A DNA stretch of 64,000 bases from Stenotrophomonas maltophilia (GCF_900186865.1 NZ_LT906480.1:3242001-3306000); one strand, 5' to 3'; positions 9,327 through 18,238 are shown, numbered from the stretch's first letter. Numbers and translations are program-made. The notes: generated by a model not told the origin, from the sequence alone.

Positions 9327-10007
9327 TTACCAGACCAGGTCGTCCGGTACTTGGTACTGCGGGTCCGCGTAGGGATCTTCCTCGGCCGGCGCGTTCGGGT
9401 CGACCTTCAGTGCCACCGATGCGGCAAACACCGCTTCGGACTGTGCCAGCACTTCGGCGGTCACCAGCAGGTAACGGCCATTGAGCTGGACCACGCCCAG
9501 CTCACCGGCATTGAGCGCGGTCAGCTGTTCGGCGGTCACGTAGATGCGCTTGATCTTGCCGCCATACGGGAAGTGGCGAGCGATATCAGCCGCCTCGGAG
9601 TTCAGGCCCTTGTCCTTCAGCAGTTCTTCCAGCTTGGCCTTCGCCTCGCGGCGCACGCGTGCTTCTTCCTGCTTCAGGCGCTCGGTCTCGATGCGCTCTT
9701 CCTTCTCACGCTGCGCACGGATGGCATAGGCCTTGGCCAGATCCATCTCTTCGGCGCTGCGCGGCTTGCGCGGGCCCTGCTGGCCCGGGCCACGCGACTG
9801 GCCGGGCCTGCCCGGGCCACCGTGGCCATGCCCGCGACGCTCACTGGGCTTGTGCTCGCCCTTGCCAGCGCCCTGCGGCTTTCCATTGCCGTTGCCACCC
9901 TTGCCCTGCGGGCGGCCATCACGGCGGGGGCCATCATTCTTGCGCTCGGGCTTGGGCGCGGGCTTGAAGCCCAGGCCCATCAGCTGGTCGCGGAGGGTAT
10001 CGCTCAT
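9327..10007 (-). CDS. DUF2058-family nucleic-acid-associated protein
   Basis: A 226-residue protein of the DUF2058 (YaiL) family. It starts with MSDTLRDQLMGLGF, has a long basic, Gly/Pro/Lys/Arg-rich low-complexity linker (about 15-85), then a charged helical stretch (IRAQREKEERIETERLKQEE) and the conserved C-terminal fold (YGGKIKRIYVTAEQ, GRYLLVTAEV). The basic linker suggests nucleic-acid contact; the biochemical role is unknown. It lies 10 bp downstream of slyX, probably in one operon with it and ugd, and ends at the shared bidirectional terminator. Confidence 0.88.
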   Translation of the reverse strand: MSDTLRDQLMGLGFKPAPKPERKNDGPRRDGRPQGKGGNGNGKPQGAGKGEHKPSERRGHGHGGPGRPGQSRGPGQQGPRKPRSAEEMDLAKAYAIRAQREKEERIETERLKQEEARVRREAKAKLEELLKDKGLNSEAADIARHFPYGGKIKRIYVTAEQLTALNAGELGVVQLNGRYLLVTAEVLAQSEAVFAASVALKVDPNAPAEEDPYADPQYQVPDDLVW

Positions 10008-10017
10008 AGGATTCGGA

Positions 10018-10260
10018 TCAGTAGTGCGGCGGCGGTGGTTCGCTCGCCGGATCGGAAGAATTCAGTGCGTTGCGGACCTTGCCCAGGTCCTCCAGCAGCA
10101 CACGCAGCACGTCGGCGTTGCGCATGCCCTGCATGCGGGCATCGGCCAGCGCATCGCTCAATTCGGCAAGCGCCTGTTCCTGGAAGGACACGCGCATTTC
10201 CAGTTCGACCAGGCGCGCTTCCAGCGCCTGCTCCCGTTCGGTCGGCAGCAGGTCAGACAT
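10018..10260 (-). CDS. slyX: SlyX-family protein
   Basis: An 80-residue protein with a predicted coiled coil ([22 protein letters not shown]) and the C-terminal PPPPHY motif that marks SlyX. Its cellular role is not established. The ATG (10258-10260) lies inside the end of ugd with an 8-bp overlap, which implies translational coupling. The DUF2058 gene follows after 10 bp. Confidence 0.93.
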   Translation of the reverse strand: MSDLLPTEREQALEARLVELEMRVSFQEQALAELSDALADARMQGMRNADVLRVLLEDLGKVRNALNSSDPASEPPPPHY

Positions 10261-11602
10261 GCAGCGAACGCCCCCGGCCAATGCCGTAGTACGCCAGGCC
10301 CGCAGCTTCCACTTCGGCCGGATCGTACAGATTGCGCCCATCGAACACCGCCGCGTCCTTCAGCTGCTCGCGCAGCTTCTGGAAGTCGGGGCTGCGGAAC
10401 TGCTTCCACTCGGTGACCACCACCAGCGCATCGGCCCCTTCGAGGGCCTCATCAGCACTGCTGCAGAACACCAGGTCATCGCGCTCGCCGAAGATGCGCT
10501 GCGATTCATGCATCGCTTCCGGATCATAGGCACGCACCGTAGCACCGCCTTCCCACAGCTGCGCCAGCAGGCGACGGCTGGAGGCTTCACGCATGTCGTC
10601 GGTATTCGGCTTGAAGGCCAGGCCCCACACGGCAAAGGTCCTGCCGCGCACGCCTTCGTCCTCGCCCTTGTCGTAATGACGCTGGATGAGGGCGAACAGG
10701 TGGCCCTTCTGCGCATCGTTGACCGCTTCCACCGCGTTCAGCAGCTTCGGCTCAAGACCATGCTGCTGGGCGGTGCGGGCCAGCGCCTGCACGTCCTTGG
10801 GGAAGCAGGAGCCACCGTAGCCGGCGCCCGGGTAGATGAAGTGCCAGCCGATGCGCGGGTCCGAGCCGATACCTTGGCGGACCTGCTCGACGTCGGCACC
10901 GACGCGCTCGGCGATGTTTGCGATTTCGTTCATGAACGAAATCTTGGTCGCCAGCATCGCGTTCGCCGCGTACTTGGTCAGCTCGGCCGAGCGCACGTCC
11001 ATTTCCACCACGCGGTCGTGGTTGCGGTTGAACGGCGCATACAGACGACGCATCACCGCGACCGACTCCTCGCTGGTCGCACCAATGATGATGCGGTCCG
11101 GGCGCATGCAGTCGGCGACCGCGTCGCCTTCCTTCAGGAATTCCGGGTTGGACACCACGTCAAAGGTGATGTCCGCGCCACGCGCGGCAAGTTCTTCAGC
11201 AATGGCCGCACGCACCTTGTCAGCGGTGCCCACCGGCACCGTCGACTTGTTGACCACCACGGTCGGCACGCTCATGTGCCGGCCAATGGTACGGGCCACG
11301 GCCAGTACGTACTGCAGGTCAGCGCTGCCGTCCTCGTCCGGCGGCGTGCCGACGGCGATGAACACCACCTGGCCATGCGCGATCGCGGACGCGGCATCGG
11401 TGGTGAATGCCAGCCGCGACGCGGCGTGGTTGGCCTTCACCATCGGCTCCAGGCCGGGCTCATAGATCGGGATGATGCCCTGGTTGAGGCCATCCACCTT
11501 GGCCTGGTCGATATCGACGCAGACCACCTGATGACCGACATCGGCCAGGCAGGTACCGGTCACCAGACCTACATAACCGGTACCGAAAATCGCAACGCGC
11601 AT
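10253..11602 (-). CDS. ugd: UDP-glucose 6-dehydrogenase
   Basis: A 449-residue cytoplasmic enzyme that oxidises UDP-glucose to UDP-glucuronate in two NAD+-dependent steps. The N-terminal Rossmann fold shows [10 protein letters not shown], the middle holds the nucleotide-sugar motif [12 protein letters not shown], and the catalytic Cys266 sits in YGGSCFPKD. The C-terminal domain carries [18 protein letters not shown]-glucuronate is a precursor for exopolysaccharide and LPS sugars. It starts 23 bp after the FKBP gene and overlaps slyX, so the three may be cotranscribed. Confidence 0.96.
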   Translation of the reverse strand: MRVAIFGTGYVGLVTGTCLADVGHQVVCVDIDQAKVDGLNQGIIPIYEPGLEPMVKANHAASRLAFTTDAASAIAHGQVVFIAVGTPPDEDGSADLQYVLAVARTIGRHMSVPTVVVNKSTVPVGTADKVRAAIAEELAARGADITFDVVSNPEFLKEGDAVADCMRPDRIIIGATSEESVAVMRRLYAPFNRNHDRVVEMDVRSAELTKYAANAMLATKISFMNEIANIAERVGADVEQVRQGIGSDPRIGWHFIYPGAGYGGSCFPKDVQALARTAQQHGLEPKLLNAVEAVNDAQKGHLFALIQRHYDKGEDEGVRGRTFAVWGLAFKPNTDDMREASSRRLLAQLWEGGATVRAYDPEAMHESQRIFGERDDLVFCSSADEALEGADALVVVTEWKQFRSPDFQKLREQLKDAAVFDGRNLYDPAEVEAAGLAYYGIGRGRSLHV

Positions 11603-11625
11603 GTCCGTGCAGGCTCCGTGGTGGC

Positions 11626-12603
11626 TTACGGCAGGACGCCCAGCAGCTCGACGTCGAACGTCAGAGTCGCGTTCGGGCCGATCGGGCCACCCGGCGTGCC
11701 GTTCTCGCCATAAGCCAGATTGCCCGGGATCCAGAAGCGGTACTTCGAACCGACCGGCATCAGCGCAACGCCCTCGGTCCAGCCCTTGATCACCTGGTCC
11801 AGGCCGAACTCGGCCGGCTGACGACCATAGGAGCTGTCGAACACGGTGCCGTTGAGCAGCTTGCCTTCATAGTTCACGCGCACCTTGCTGCTCGGCAGCG
11901 GGCGCTCGCCGCTACCCGGGCGGATGACCTGGTACTGCAGGCCCGAGGCCGTCGTCACGACGCCCGGCTGGGTCTTGTTCCTGGCCAGGAAGGCATTGCC
12001 TTCTTCGCGGTTGGTCTGCGCAGCAGCGGCAGCCTTGGCCTGCATTTCAGCCTGCTTGCTGCCCATGAAGGCCTGGATGGTAGCGGTCGCGTCAGCTTCC
12101 GTCATCTTCGGCTGGCCCTTGGTCAGGCCGGTGCTGATCGCGTCAAACAGCGAGGCAACATCGATGTCGTCCTTCAGCTGCGCCAGCGACGGGCCCACAG
12201 AGTAGGAACCGATCATCTGCGACACCTTGACGCGGTCGACCTTCGGCGGCTGCGAACCCGGCGCCATGCCCGGCACCTGCTGGCCGCTGCGGGCCATCAC
12301 GACCTGACGCAGGGCCGCGTCGGTGGCCTTGGCCTGTTCCTGGGTGATCTGCGGCTGCAGGCCTTCGAACGAACGCTCCACGGCGGTGCGCAGCGCGGCC
12401 ACGTCGATCTCATCGGCGATCGGGGTGAACGACTTGGCCACGTCCAGGCCGATGGCGTAGCCGAGCTTCTGCTTGGGGGAATTCAAGGTTGCGGTCTCCT
12501 TGGCGGCTGCGGGGGCAGCCGATTGTTGCGACAGAGCGACACCTGAAGTGCCCATCGCCAGAATCAGAACCGACGCCGCGGCGCCGCGCATTCCCATCTT
12601 CAT
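11626..12603 (-). CDS. FKBP-type peptidyl-prolyl isomerase, FkpA/Mip-like, exported
   Basis: A 325-residue periplasmic or outer-membrane prolyl isomerase. It has a signal peptide ([24 protein letters not shown]), then two tandem copies of the Mip-type N-terminal dimerisation module (about 40-105 and 120-200, each with DVASL/DVAAL and a QA-rich helix), and a C-terminal FKBP domain (about 215-325; [44 protein letters not shown]). Mip and FkpA have one N-terminal module, so the duplicated module makes this protein longer than usual. AGGA lies 9 nt before the ATG at 12603, which favours it over the upstream ATG at 12612. Confidence 0.9.
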   Translation of the reverse strand: MKMGMRGAAASVLILAMGTSGVALSQQSAAPAAAKETATLNSPKQKLGYAIGLDVAKSFTPIADEIDVAALRTAVERSFEGLQPQITQEQAKATDAALRQVVMARSGQQVPGMAPGSQPPKVDRVKVSQMIGSYSVGPSLAQLKDDIDVASLFDAISTGLTKGQPKMTEADATATIQAFMGSKQAEMQAKAAAAAQTNREEGNAFLARNKTQPGVVTTASGLQYQVIRPGSGERPLPSSKVRVNYEGKLLNGTVFDSSYGRQPAEFGLDQVIKGWTEGVALMPVGSKYRFWIPGNLAYGENGTPGGPIGPNATLTFDVELLGVLP

Positions 12604-12699
12604 TCGCTGCATTCCTGGAAGTGTCTGGGCGCCGACGTCGGCGCGAAAAGAAGCATTGTCGCACGCATGCCGTCGATGTCGAGGCATCCGTGCCGGATA

Positions 12700-13269
12700 T
12701 CAATGTGCGGCCGCTGCGGCCAGCGCCTTGTCGATGGCCGCGGTCAGTTGCGGATCATCCGGCGTCACCTTGCTGGCGAACTGGGCGATGACCTTGCCAT
12801 CGCGGCCGACCAGGTACTTGTGGAAATTCCAGCCCGGTGCCACCCCGGTGGCCGCGGTCAACCGTTGATAGAGCGGCGTCGCCTCCGCACCGACCACGTG
12901 CACCTTCTCGAACATCGGGAACTTGACCCCGTAGGTGAGCGTGCAGAAATCCTGGATCTGCTTCTCGTCACCGGGCTCCTGGCCCTTGAAATCGTTGGAC
13001 GGGAAGCCGAGCACGGCAAAACCTCGGCCGGCATAGCGCTTCTGCAGCGCCTCCAGGCCTTCGTACTGAGGGGTATAGCCGCACTTGCTTGCGGTATTGA
13101 CCACCAGCAGCACCTGCCCGTGGTAGCGCTGCTGCAGGTTGACCTGCTGCTTGCTGGCCAGCGGGCGGTAGTCGAGGTCGAGAAGATCGGCCGCCAGCAC
13201 CTGGGTGGAACCGGCCAGGCCGGCTACCAGCAGGGTCAGCAGGGACAGGCCGCGCAGGCGTCGCGGCAT
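12700..13269 (-). CDS. Exported glutathione peroxidase-family protein
   Basis: A thiol peroxidase of the GPx family with an N-terminal signal sequence (PRRLRGLSLLTLLVAGLAG, cleavage near VLAAD), so probably periplasmic. The peroxidatic Cys is in NTASKCGYTPQY; the triad Gln is in GQEPGD and the Trp in GWNFHKYL. The usual FPCNQF is replaced by FPSNDF, unlike the second GPx at 59.2 kb. Cys in QDFC could be the resolving residue. I chose MPRRLRG as start because it gives a compact signal peptide; in-frame ATGs at 13287 and 13314 are alternatives. The reductant is probably thioredoxin-like rather than glutathione, by analogy with Cys-GPx enzymes. Confidence 0.88.
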   Translation of the reverse strand: MPRRLRGLSLLTLLVAGLAGSTQVLAADLLDLDYRPLASKQQVNLQQRYHGQVLLVVNTASKCGYTPQYEGLEALQKRYAGRGFAVLGFPSNDFKGQEPGDEKQIQDFCTLTYGVKFPMFEKVHVVGAEATPLYQRLTAATGVAPGWNFHKYLVGRDGKVIAQFASKVTPDDPQLTAAIDKALAAAAAH

Positions 13270-13346
13270 AACGGTCGGCAAGGGCATCGAGAGCAGTCCG
13301 CAGTGGCCATTCACAGGGCCGGCCGGTAGCGGCCGGAGTCGGCCGA

Positions 13347-13366
13347 ACTATAGCACCGCCCCCCCC
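13347..13366 (-). promoter_or_regulatory. Candidate promoter of the exported GPx with a poly-C tract in the spacer
   Basis: On the minus strand TATAGT (13352-13347) is a good -10 box. It is preceded by an eight-base homopolymer (C8 on the plus strand, 13359-13366) in the spacer position. No good -35 is visible. The rest of the 13315-13606 gap shows nothing I can name. Confidence 0.4.
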
Positions 13367-13588
13367 TTCCCCCTTGTTGCAAGGGGCGCCTGTGGCTTTG
13401 CGCGGCGTGGCGCTTTCCTGCACGACCCGCCAGCAACGGCGCAGTAATGACATAGCATGGACAACGCTGAATGGAAGGCGGGCCTGGGTCGGCCCGCGCC
13501 AGAACCTGATTTCCCTTCCGAATCAATCGGATAAACGGATATTTCAGCGATTTGACCACCCCTGCCATCAGTTGGGGACGGCAAGGGG

Positions 13589-13628
13589 TTGCACGTAGGC
13601 GTGCCGGTGTTATAGTTGCATACAACAC
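13589..13628 (+). promoter_or_regulatory. Promoter and operator dyad of the YtrA-type operon
   Basis: TTGCAC (13589-13594), a 16-bp spacer and TATAGT (13611-13616) make a plausible sigma-70 promoter. A dyad GTGTTATA-GTTGCA-TACAACAC (13607-13628; arms match at 7 of 8 positions) overlaps the -10 box. A repressor bound there would block the promoter. The GntR/YtrA protein encoded downstream is the obvious candidate. Confidence 0.6.
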
Positions 13629-13653
13629 CAGTCACCTGAGACAGGGGGAAGCC

Positions 13654-13890
13654 ATGAACGCCCGGATCCGTCGCAACCTCACCGCACCCGCGGCCGCTGC
13701 TGTTTCGACCCTGATCGTGCTGGCCTGGCTGGCCACGCCCACCGCCCCCGCCTCGCCCGACAGTGCGCAGGATGCAATCGCTACACCGGCCGGGAACGCC
13801 GATTCCTCCCCCCCTCCCCCGCGTCGGCTGCACAGCTCCCTGTCCATGCCGTATTTCTCGTTCGCCCAGCCGCTGACCCCACGGAGCTGA
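13654..13890 (+). CDS. Small membrane-anchored or exported protein, first gene of the YtrA-type operon
   Basis: A 78-residue protein with a basic N-terminus (NARIRRNLT), one hydrophobic helix (AAAAVSTLIVLAWLA) and a Pro/Ser/Ala-rich tail with PPPPRR. It has a good ribosome site (AGGGGG, 13643-13648) and ends 2 bp before the GntR start, whose own ribosome site lies within this gene. That arrangement supports a real coding gene rather than a leader. I know no function; it may be a sensor or accessory peptide of the adjacent ABC system. Confidence 0.65.
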   Translation: MNARIRRNLTAPAAAAVSTLIVLAWLATPTAPASPDSAQDAIATPAGNADSSPPPPRRLHSSLSMPYFSFAQPLTPRS

Positions 13891-13892
13891 AT

Positions 13893-14252
13893 ATGAGCGA
13901 CATCCAGTGGAGCGACGGCGCTCCCATCTACCGTCAGTTGAAGGAGCGCGTGATCGCCATGATGCTCGACGGAATCCTCAAGCCGGGCGATGCCCTGCCT
14001 TCGGTGCGCCAGGTGGCCGCCGATTACCAACTGAACCCCATCACCGTTTCGCGCGCTTACCAGGAACTGGCCGACGAAGGCCTGGTCGAAAAGCGCCGCG
14101 GGCTGGGCATGTTCATGACCGAGCAGGCCGCCACGCAGCTGCGCAGCAGCGAGCGCGAGCGCTTCCTCAATGAAGAATGGCCGGCCGTGCTGGAGCGCAT
14201 CCAGCGCCTGGGCCTGAGCCTCGACGAATTGCTGCCCCAGGGGAAAGTCTGA
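13893..14252 (+). CDS. GntR-family transcriptional regulator, YtrA subfamily
   Basis: A 119-residue repressor-type protein. The N-terminal winged helix (IYRQLKERVIAMMLDG, then LPSVRQVAADYQLNPITVSR) is typical GntR, and the short C-terminal helical tail (about 75-119) identifies the YtrA subfamily, which lacks a large ligand domain. YtrA proteins usually repress an adjacent ABC transporter and respond to cell-wall stress or antibiotics in other bacteria. Here the ATGA overlap with the ATPase gene and the dyad over the operon promoter fit that picture. Confidence 0.93.
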   Translation: MSDIQWSDGAPIYRQLKERVIAMMLDGILKPGDALPSVRQVAADYQLNPITVSRAYQELADEGLVEKRRGLGMFMTEQAATQLRSSERERFLNEEWPAVLERIQRLGLSLDELLPQGKV

Positions 14253-15127
14253 TGAATAGCACCGCAAGCGAACCGGTCATCACCGCCCGCGGCCTGCGCA
14301 AGGCCTACAAGTCCACCGTTGCCCTCGACAGTGCCAGCTTCAGCATTCCGAGCGGGCGCATCGTCGGCCTGATCGGTCCCAATGGCGCCGGCAAGACCAC
14401 CGCGCTGAAGGCCATTCTTGGCCTCACCTCGGTGGAAGGTGAGTTGAGCGTGCTCGGGCGCGACCCGCGGCTGCACCGCGACGAACTGATGAACGACATC
14501 TGCTTCATCGCCGACGTCGCCGTGCTGCCGCGCTGGCTGAAGGTGCGCGAAGCCATCGATTTCGTCGCCGGCGTGCATCCGCGCTTCGACCGCGCCCGCT
14601 GCGAGCGCTTCCTGGCCAACACCAAGCTGCAGCCGAAGCAGCGCGTGCGCGAGCTGTCCAAGGGCATGATCGTGCAGCTGCACCTGGCACTGGTGATGGC
14701 CATCGATGCCCGCATCCTGGTACTGGACGAGCCCACCCTGGGCCTGGACATCCTGTACCGCAAGGAGTTCTACCAGCGCCTGCTGGAAGACTACTTCGAC
14801 GAGCAGAAAACCATCATCGTCACCACCCACCAGGTGGAAGAGATCGAGCACATCCTCAGCGACGTCATGTTCATCCGTGATGGCCGAATCGTGCTCGATG
14901 CGGAAATGGACGAGGTCGGCCAGCGTTACACCGAACTGCTGGTCAACGCCGACCAGCTGGAGACCGCGCGCGCCCTGAAGCCGATCGACGAACGCAGCCT
15001 GGCGTTCGGCAAGACCGTGATGCTGTTCGACGGCGTACCGCGCGCCCAGCTTTCCACCCTTGGCGAGACCCGCAGCCCGGGCCTGGCCGACCTGTTCGTC
15101 GCCGTCATGAAGGGGACCTACGCATGA
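14252..15127 (+). CDS. ABC transporter ATP-binding protein
   Basis: A 291-residue ABC ATPase. Walker A is GPNGAGKTT (about 42-50), Walker B is ILVLDEPTLGLD (about 155-166), and the switch His is in TTHQVEEIEH. The signature is degenerate (ELSKGM, about 134-139, instead of LSGGQ), as is common in YtrB-like ATPases. The ATG overlaps the stop of the GntR gene and its own stop overlaps the permease start (ATGA both times), so the three proteins are translated together. It pairs with the downstream ABC-2 permease. Confidence 0.94.
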   Translation: MNSTASEPVITARGLRKAYKSTVALDSASFSIPSGRIVGLIGPNGAGKTTALKAILGLTSVEGELSVLGRDPRLHRDELMNDICFIADVAVLPRWLKVREAIDFVAGVHPRFDRARCERFLANTKLQPKQRVRELSKGMIVQLHLALVMAIDARILVLDEPTLGLDILYRKEFYQRLLEDYFDEQKTIIVTTHQVEEIEHILSDVMFIRDGRIVLDAEMDEVGQRYTELLVNADQLETARALKPIDERSLAFGKTVMLFDGVPRAQLSTLGETRSPGLADLFVAVMKGTYA

Positions 15128-16152
15128 ATGCCGTCAACCATCCCGTCAGCCCCCTCGGCACGCTGCGCTGGCTGCTCAAGCGCGAGTACTGGGAAAACCG
15201 CGGCGGTTTCCTGTATGCCCCGCTGATCGCCGGCCTGATCTCGCTGGTGATGAGCACTGTCGGCATCGCCTTCGGCCTGTTTGCGCTGAACCGCGCGGCG
15301 CGCAACGGTGCGCTGCATGTCGATGGCGAGAGCGTGAACGTCAATGGCCTGGACCTGGCGCTGCTCACCCGCAACATCGACGGCAAGGACCTTGCCGACC
15401 TCGGTAACGGACTTGACCTGACCCTGGTGCTCAGCTCGGCATGGCCGTTCCTGGTGCTGGCCTTCGTGGTGTTCTTCTATTGCCTCGGCGCCCTGTACGA
15501 CGACCGCCGCGACCGCAGCATCCTGTTCTGGAAGTCGTTGCCGCTGTCCGATACCCAGACCGTGCTGTCCAAGGTCATCAGCGCACTGGTCGTGGCACCG
15601 CTGATCGCGGTGATTGCCGGCATCATCACCATGTTCGGCTTCATGCTGATCATCAGCATCGTCGCGCTGATGCACGGTGGCAGCCCGATGGCGCTGATCT
15701 GGGGGCCCGCCAGCCCGTTGACCCTGGCCGCTGGCCACCTGAGCTGGATTCCGGTCTACGCGCTTTGGGCCCTGCCCACTGCAGGGTGGCTGCTGCTGTG
15801 CTCGGCCTGGGCCAAGAGCAAGCCGTTCCTGTGGGCGGTGATGCTGCCACTGTTTGCCGGCGTCATCGTCAGCACCACCAAGATCATGCCGCTGTTCGGC
15901 CTGACCACCGGCTGGTTCTGGCAGAACATCGTCGGCCGCCTGCTGCTGGGCGGCGTGCCCGGCATGGACCTGCTGTACCGCCTCGGCGCAGGTGAAGGTT
16001 CGCGCCGCGACCTGGATTCGGTGGTCAGCCTGATGTCCCCCGCCTCGCAGCTGAAGTCGCTGGCGATGCCGGAGCTGTGGATCGGCGCCGTCGTCGGTGC
16101 AGTGTTCATCTTCCTTGCCATCCGCCTGCGCAAGCGCGCCGGCGAGATCTGA
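15124..16152 (+). CDS. ABC-2-type transporter permease
   Basis: A 342-residue integral membrane protein with about six hydrophobic segments (for example PLIAGLISLVMSTVGIAFGL, VAPLIAVIAGIITMFGFMLI and the C-terminal IGAVVGAVFIFLAIRL). A soluble, probably periplasmic loop lies between the first two segments (about 60-105). The sequence IFWKSLPLSDTQTVLSK is the typical coupling region of ABC-2 permeases. Export of lipids, peptides or drugs, or a stress role, are possible; the substrate is unknown. Confidence 0.9.
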   Translation: MNAVNHPVSPLGTLRWLLKREYWENRGGFLYAPLIAGLISLVMSTVGIAFGLFALNRAARNGALHVDGESVNVNGLDLALLTRNIDGKDLADLGNGLDLTLVLSSAWPFLVLAFVVFFYCLGALYDDRRDRSILFWKSLPLSDTQTVLSKVISALVVAPLIAVIAGIITMFGFMLIISIVALMHGGSPMALIWGPASPLTLAAGHLSWIPVYALWALPTAGWLLLCSAWAKSKPFLWAVMLPLFAGVIVSTTKIMPLFGLTTGWFWQNIVGRLLLGGVPGMDLLYRLGAGEGSRRDLDSVVSLMSPASQLKSLAMPELWIGAVVGAVFIFLAIRLRKRAGEI

Positions 16153-16177
16153 TCCCATCCATCCGGAGGCACCACCC

Positions 16178-17065
16178 ATGCGTTCTCTGCTCGCCTGTTC
16201 TGCGTTGTTGCTGTTGCCGTTGTCGGCGCTGGCCGCCGATGCTCCGAACTGCAAGTTCACTGCCGCCCGGTCACTGAAGCTGAACGTGGCCGGTGCCAGG
16301 ACGGTGGTGTTCGAGGTCAACCAGCATGACCTGAAGGTGGTCGCCAGCGCCGGCGGCGGCCAGCTGGACGGCCGCGCCTGCGCGTCCAGCCAGGAATGGC
16401 TGGACCAGCTGGTACTGGACCAGCGCAAGGTGGGCGACAAGCTGGTGGTGAGCCTGCGCCGCGACGGCCGCCAAAGCGGCATCAGCCTGGGCAACAGCTA
16501 CGCCTGGCTGGATATCCGTGGCAGCGTGCCGGACAACCTGCCGCTGCAGTTCAAGGTCGGCTCGGGTGACGCCAGCGTGGAGAACGCACAGTCGCTCAGC
16601 GTGGACGTCGGCTCCGGTGACGCGGTGGCCCGCGGTACCCGTGGCAGCATCCACGCTGCAGTGGGTTCCGGCGACCTCAACATCGATGGCGGCAGTTCGC
16701 TGAATCTGCTGTCGCTGGGTTCGGGCGACGTCAATGCCCGCAACATCGGCGGCGATGCCATCACCGGCACTGTTGGTTCGGGTGACCTGAAGATCACCGA
16801 TGTGCGCGGCAACGCACGCCTGGATACGGTCGGCTCCGGCGACATCGAGTTCAAGCGCGTGCAGGGCAGCGTCGAAGTCGGCGTGGTCGGCTCCGGTGGC
16901 ATCGATCTGGCCGATATCGGCGGCAACGTGCATGTGCGCAGCCACGGCTCGGGCGACATCCAGGTGGACGGCGTACGCGGCAGCCTGACCGTCGATCACA
17001 GCGGCAGCGGCGATATCGAACACCGCAACGTCAGCGGCCGGGTCACCCTGCCGCGCAGCAAGTAA
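16178..17065 (+). CDS. Exported GIN/DUF4097-type beta-solenoid protein
   Basis: A 295-residue exported protein (signal MRSLLACSALLLLPLSALAAD). From about residue 125 to the end it has regularly spaced VGSGD/LGSGD/HGSGD motifs, about every 19-21 residues, at least nine times. Such repeats form a right-handed beta-helix in the DUF2807/DUF4097 (GIN) families. It probably lies in the periplasm or on the cell surface. GGAGG precedes the ATG by 8 nt. The gene is 25 bp downstream of the permease and so belongs to the same operon by spacing. Its role there is unknown. Confidence 0.85.
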   Translation: MRSLLACSALLLLPLSALAADAPNCKFTAARSLKLNVAGARTVVFEVNQHDLKVVASAGGGQLDGRACASSQEWLDQLVLDQRKVGDKLVVSLRRDGRQSGISLGNSYAWLDIRGSVPDNLPLQFKVGSGDASVENAQSLSVDVGSGDAVARGTRGSIHAAVGSGDLNIDGGSSLNLLSLGSGDVNARNIGGDAITGTVGSGDLKITDVRGNARLDTVGSGDIEFKRVQGSVEVGVVGSGGIDLADIGGNVHVRSHGSGDIQVDGVRGSLTVDHSGSGDIEHRNVSGRVTLPRSK

Positions 17066-17095
17066 TCCTCTTCCACACACGTCCAGGGGAACATC

Positions 17096-17707
17096 ATGAA
17101 CCTGTTGCGCCTGCTGCCCGCCACCCTGCTGTGCCTGCCGCTGATCGCCTGTGGTGGCACGTCCTCCGCCCCCGACAAGAGCGTCGGCAAGAGCGTCGCC
17201 GAAGCCACCAGCGGCGTCGGCCAGACCGTCAAAGAAGCCATGGACGATGCCCGCAAGGACATCGCCCAGGGCAACATCAAGATCTCGGCCGACAAGCAGC
17301 CGCGTGCGGAGATCACGCCGGATGGCCGCCTGCTGATCGCCGGCAAGGAGGTCGCCGCCAACGACGTCCAGCGCCGCCACCTGCAGGAGTACCGCGGTCA
17401 CGTGGTCGCCGTTGCGATGGCGGGCATGGATGTCGGGCTGGCCGGCGCCAAGCTCGGCGCCAACGCCGCCGGTGAAGCGCTGAAGGGCATCTTCAGCGGC
17501 GACAGCGAAGGGGTGGAGAAGCGCATCAACGCCGAAGCCGCCAAGATCGAGGCCCAGGCCAAGCGCATCTGCGATCGCCTGCCGGCGATGCTGGCCAGCC
17601 AGCAGGCACTGGCGCGCGAGCTGCCGGCATTCAAGCCCTACGCGACGATGGACCAGAGCGACGTGGACGACTGCGGCAAGGACAACTCGGTCACGTTCTC
17701 CAACTGA
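17096..17707 (+). CDS. DUF2884 (YggN-like) lipoprotein
   Basis: A 203-residue protein with a lipoprotein signal (LLRLLPATLLCLPLIACGG; lipobox LIAC, Cys19). The mature part has a charged helical segment, a beta-like NIKISADKQPRAEITPDGRLLIAGK and a C-terminal helical domain with two Cys (KRICDRLP, VDDCGKD). This matches the DUF2884/YggN family of envelope proteins with no proven role. It sits 30 bp downstream of the GIN-type gene. It ends before a new promoter-like region. Confidence 0.85.
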   Translation: MNLLRLLPATLLCLPLIACGGTSSAPDKSVGKSVAEATSGVGQTVKEAMDDARKDIAQGNIKISADKQPRAEITPDGRLLIAGKEVAANDVQRRHLQEYRGHVVAVAMAGMDVGLAGAKLGANAAGEALKGIFSGDSEGVEKRINAEAAKIEAQAKRICDRLPAMLASQQALARELPAFKPYATMDQSDVDDCGKDNSVTFSN

Positions 17708-17807
17708 GACAAATCGACGCACCCGACCGGCTGCGGCCTTCCGTTGCCGGTCGGGCACTGTCGGCGGGCTTACAATGGGGGCCCCGGATGCCCCCGAACC
17801 GAACGCC

Positions 17808-18233
17808 ATGAAGAAGTTGTTCCTGCTGCTGGCCACCCTGCTCTGCCTGGGCCTGGTCGGCTGCGACAAGGATTACCGCAATCACCGCGCCGAGCGCGGC
17901 AAGCCCAAGATTTCCGTCAGCGAAGGCATGGTGACCGTGCGCCGCCCGCCGGCACCGAACATCATCATCCTCGGCGACGGCACGATGAAGGTGGACGAGA
18001 TCCAGATTCCACTGGACGACGGGCAGAAGCAGATGCTGCAGACGATGTTCGGCAAGCTGCAGGTGCTGCGCCAGAACACGCTGGTGGCCGCACCGGCCGA
18101 TCCGAACATGCAGCCGGTGAAGATCCAGCCGCCGGAGGGCATGGAGGTGATCCCGGCCGACCTGATCCAGCGCATCCCCGAGTTCAAGGATTACACCGAC
18201 ACCTTCGGCAACATCGTCGCCGACCGTCGCTGA
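17808..18233 (+). CDS. Small lipoprotein of unknown function
   Basis: A 141-residue protein with a lipoprotein signal (KKLFLLLATLLCLGLVGCDK; Cys19). The mature part is rich in Pro and charged residues, with NIIILGDGTMKVDEIQIPL and a conserved-looking C-terminal IQRIPEFKDY. It may be related to the DUF2884 gene upstream, since both have a short beta segment with a GDG/DG turn, but I cannot establish that. A terminator follows directly. Confidence 0.7.
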   Translation: MKKLFLLLATLLCLGLVGCDKDYRNHRAERGKPKISVSEGMVTVRRPPAPNIIILGDGTMKVDEIQIPLDDGQKQMLQTMFGKLQVLRQNTLVAAPADPNMQPVKIQPPEGMEVIPADLIQRIPEFKDYTDTFGNIVADRR

Positions 18234-18238
18234 AGAAA

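Noticed and set aside
16271..17869. 532-codon minus-strand frame opposite the GIN-type and YggN-like genes
   Set aside because: It mirrors the repetitive SGD codons of the GIN-type gene and crosses its neighbour.
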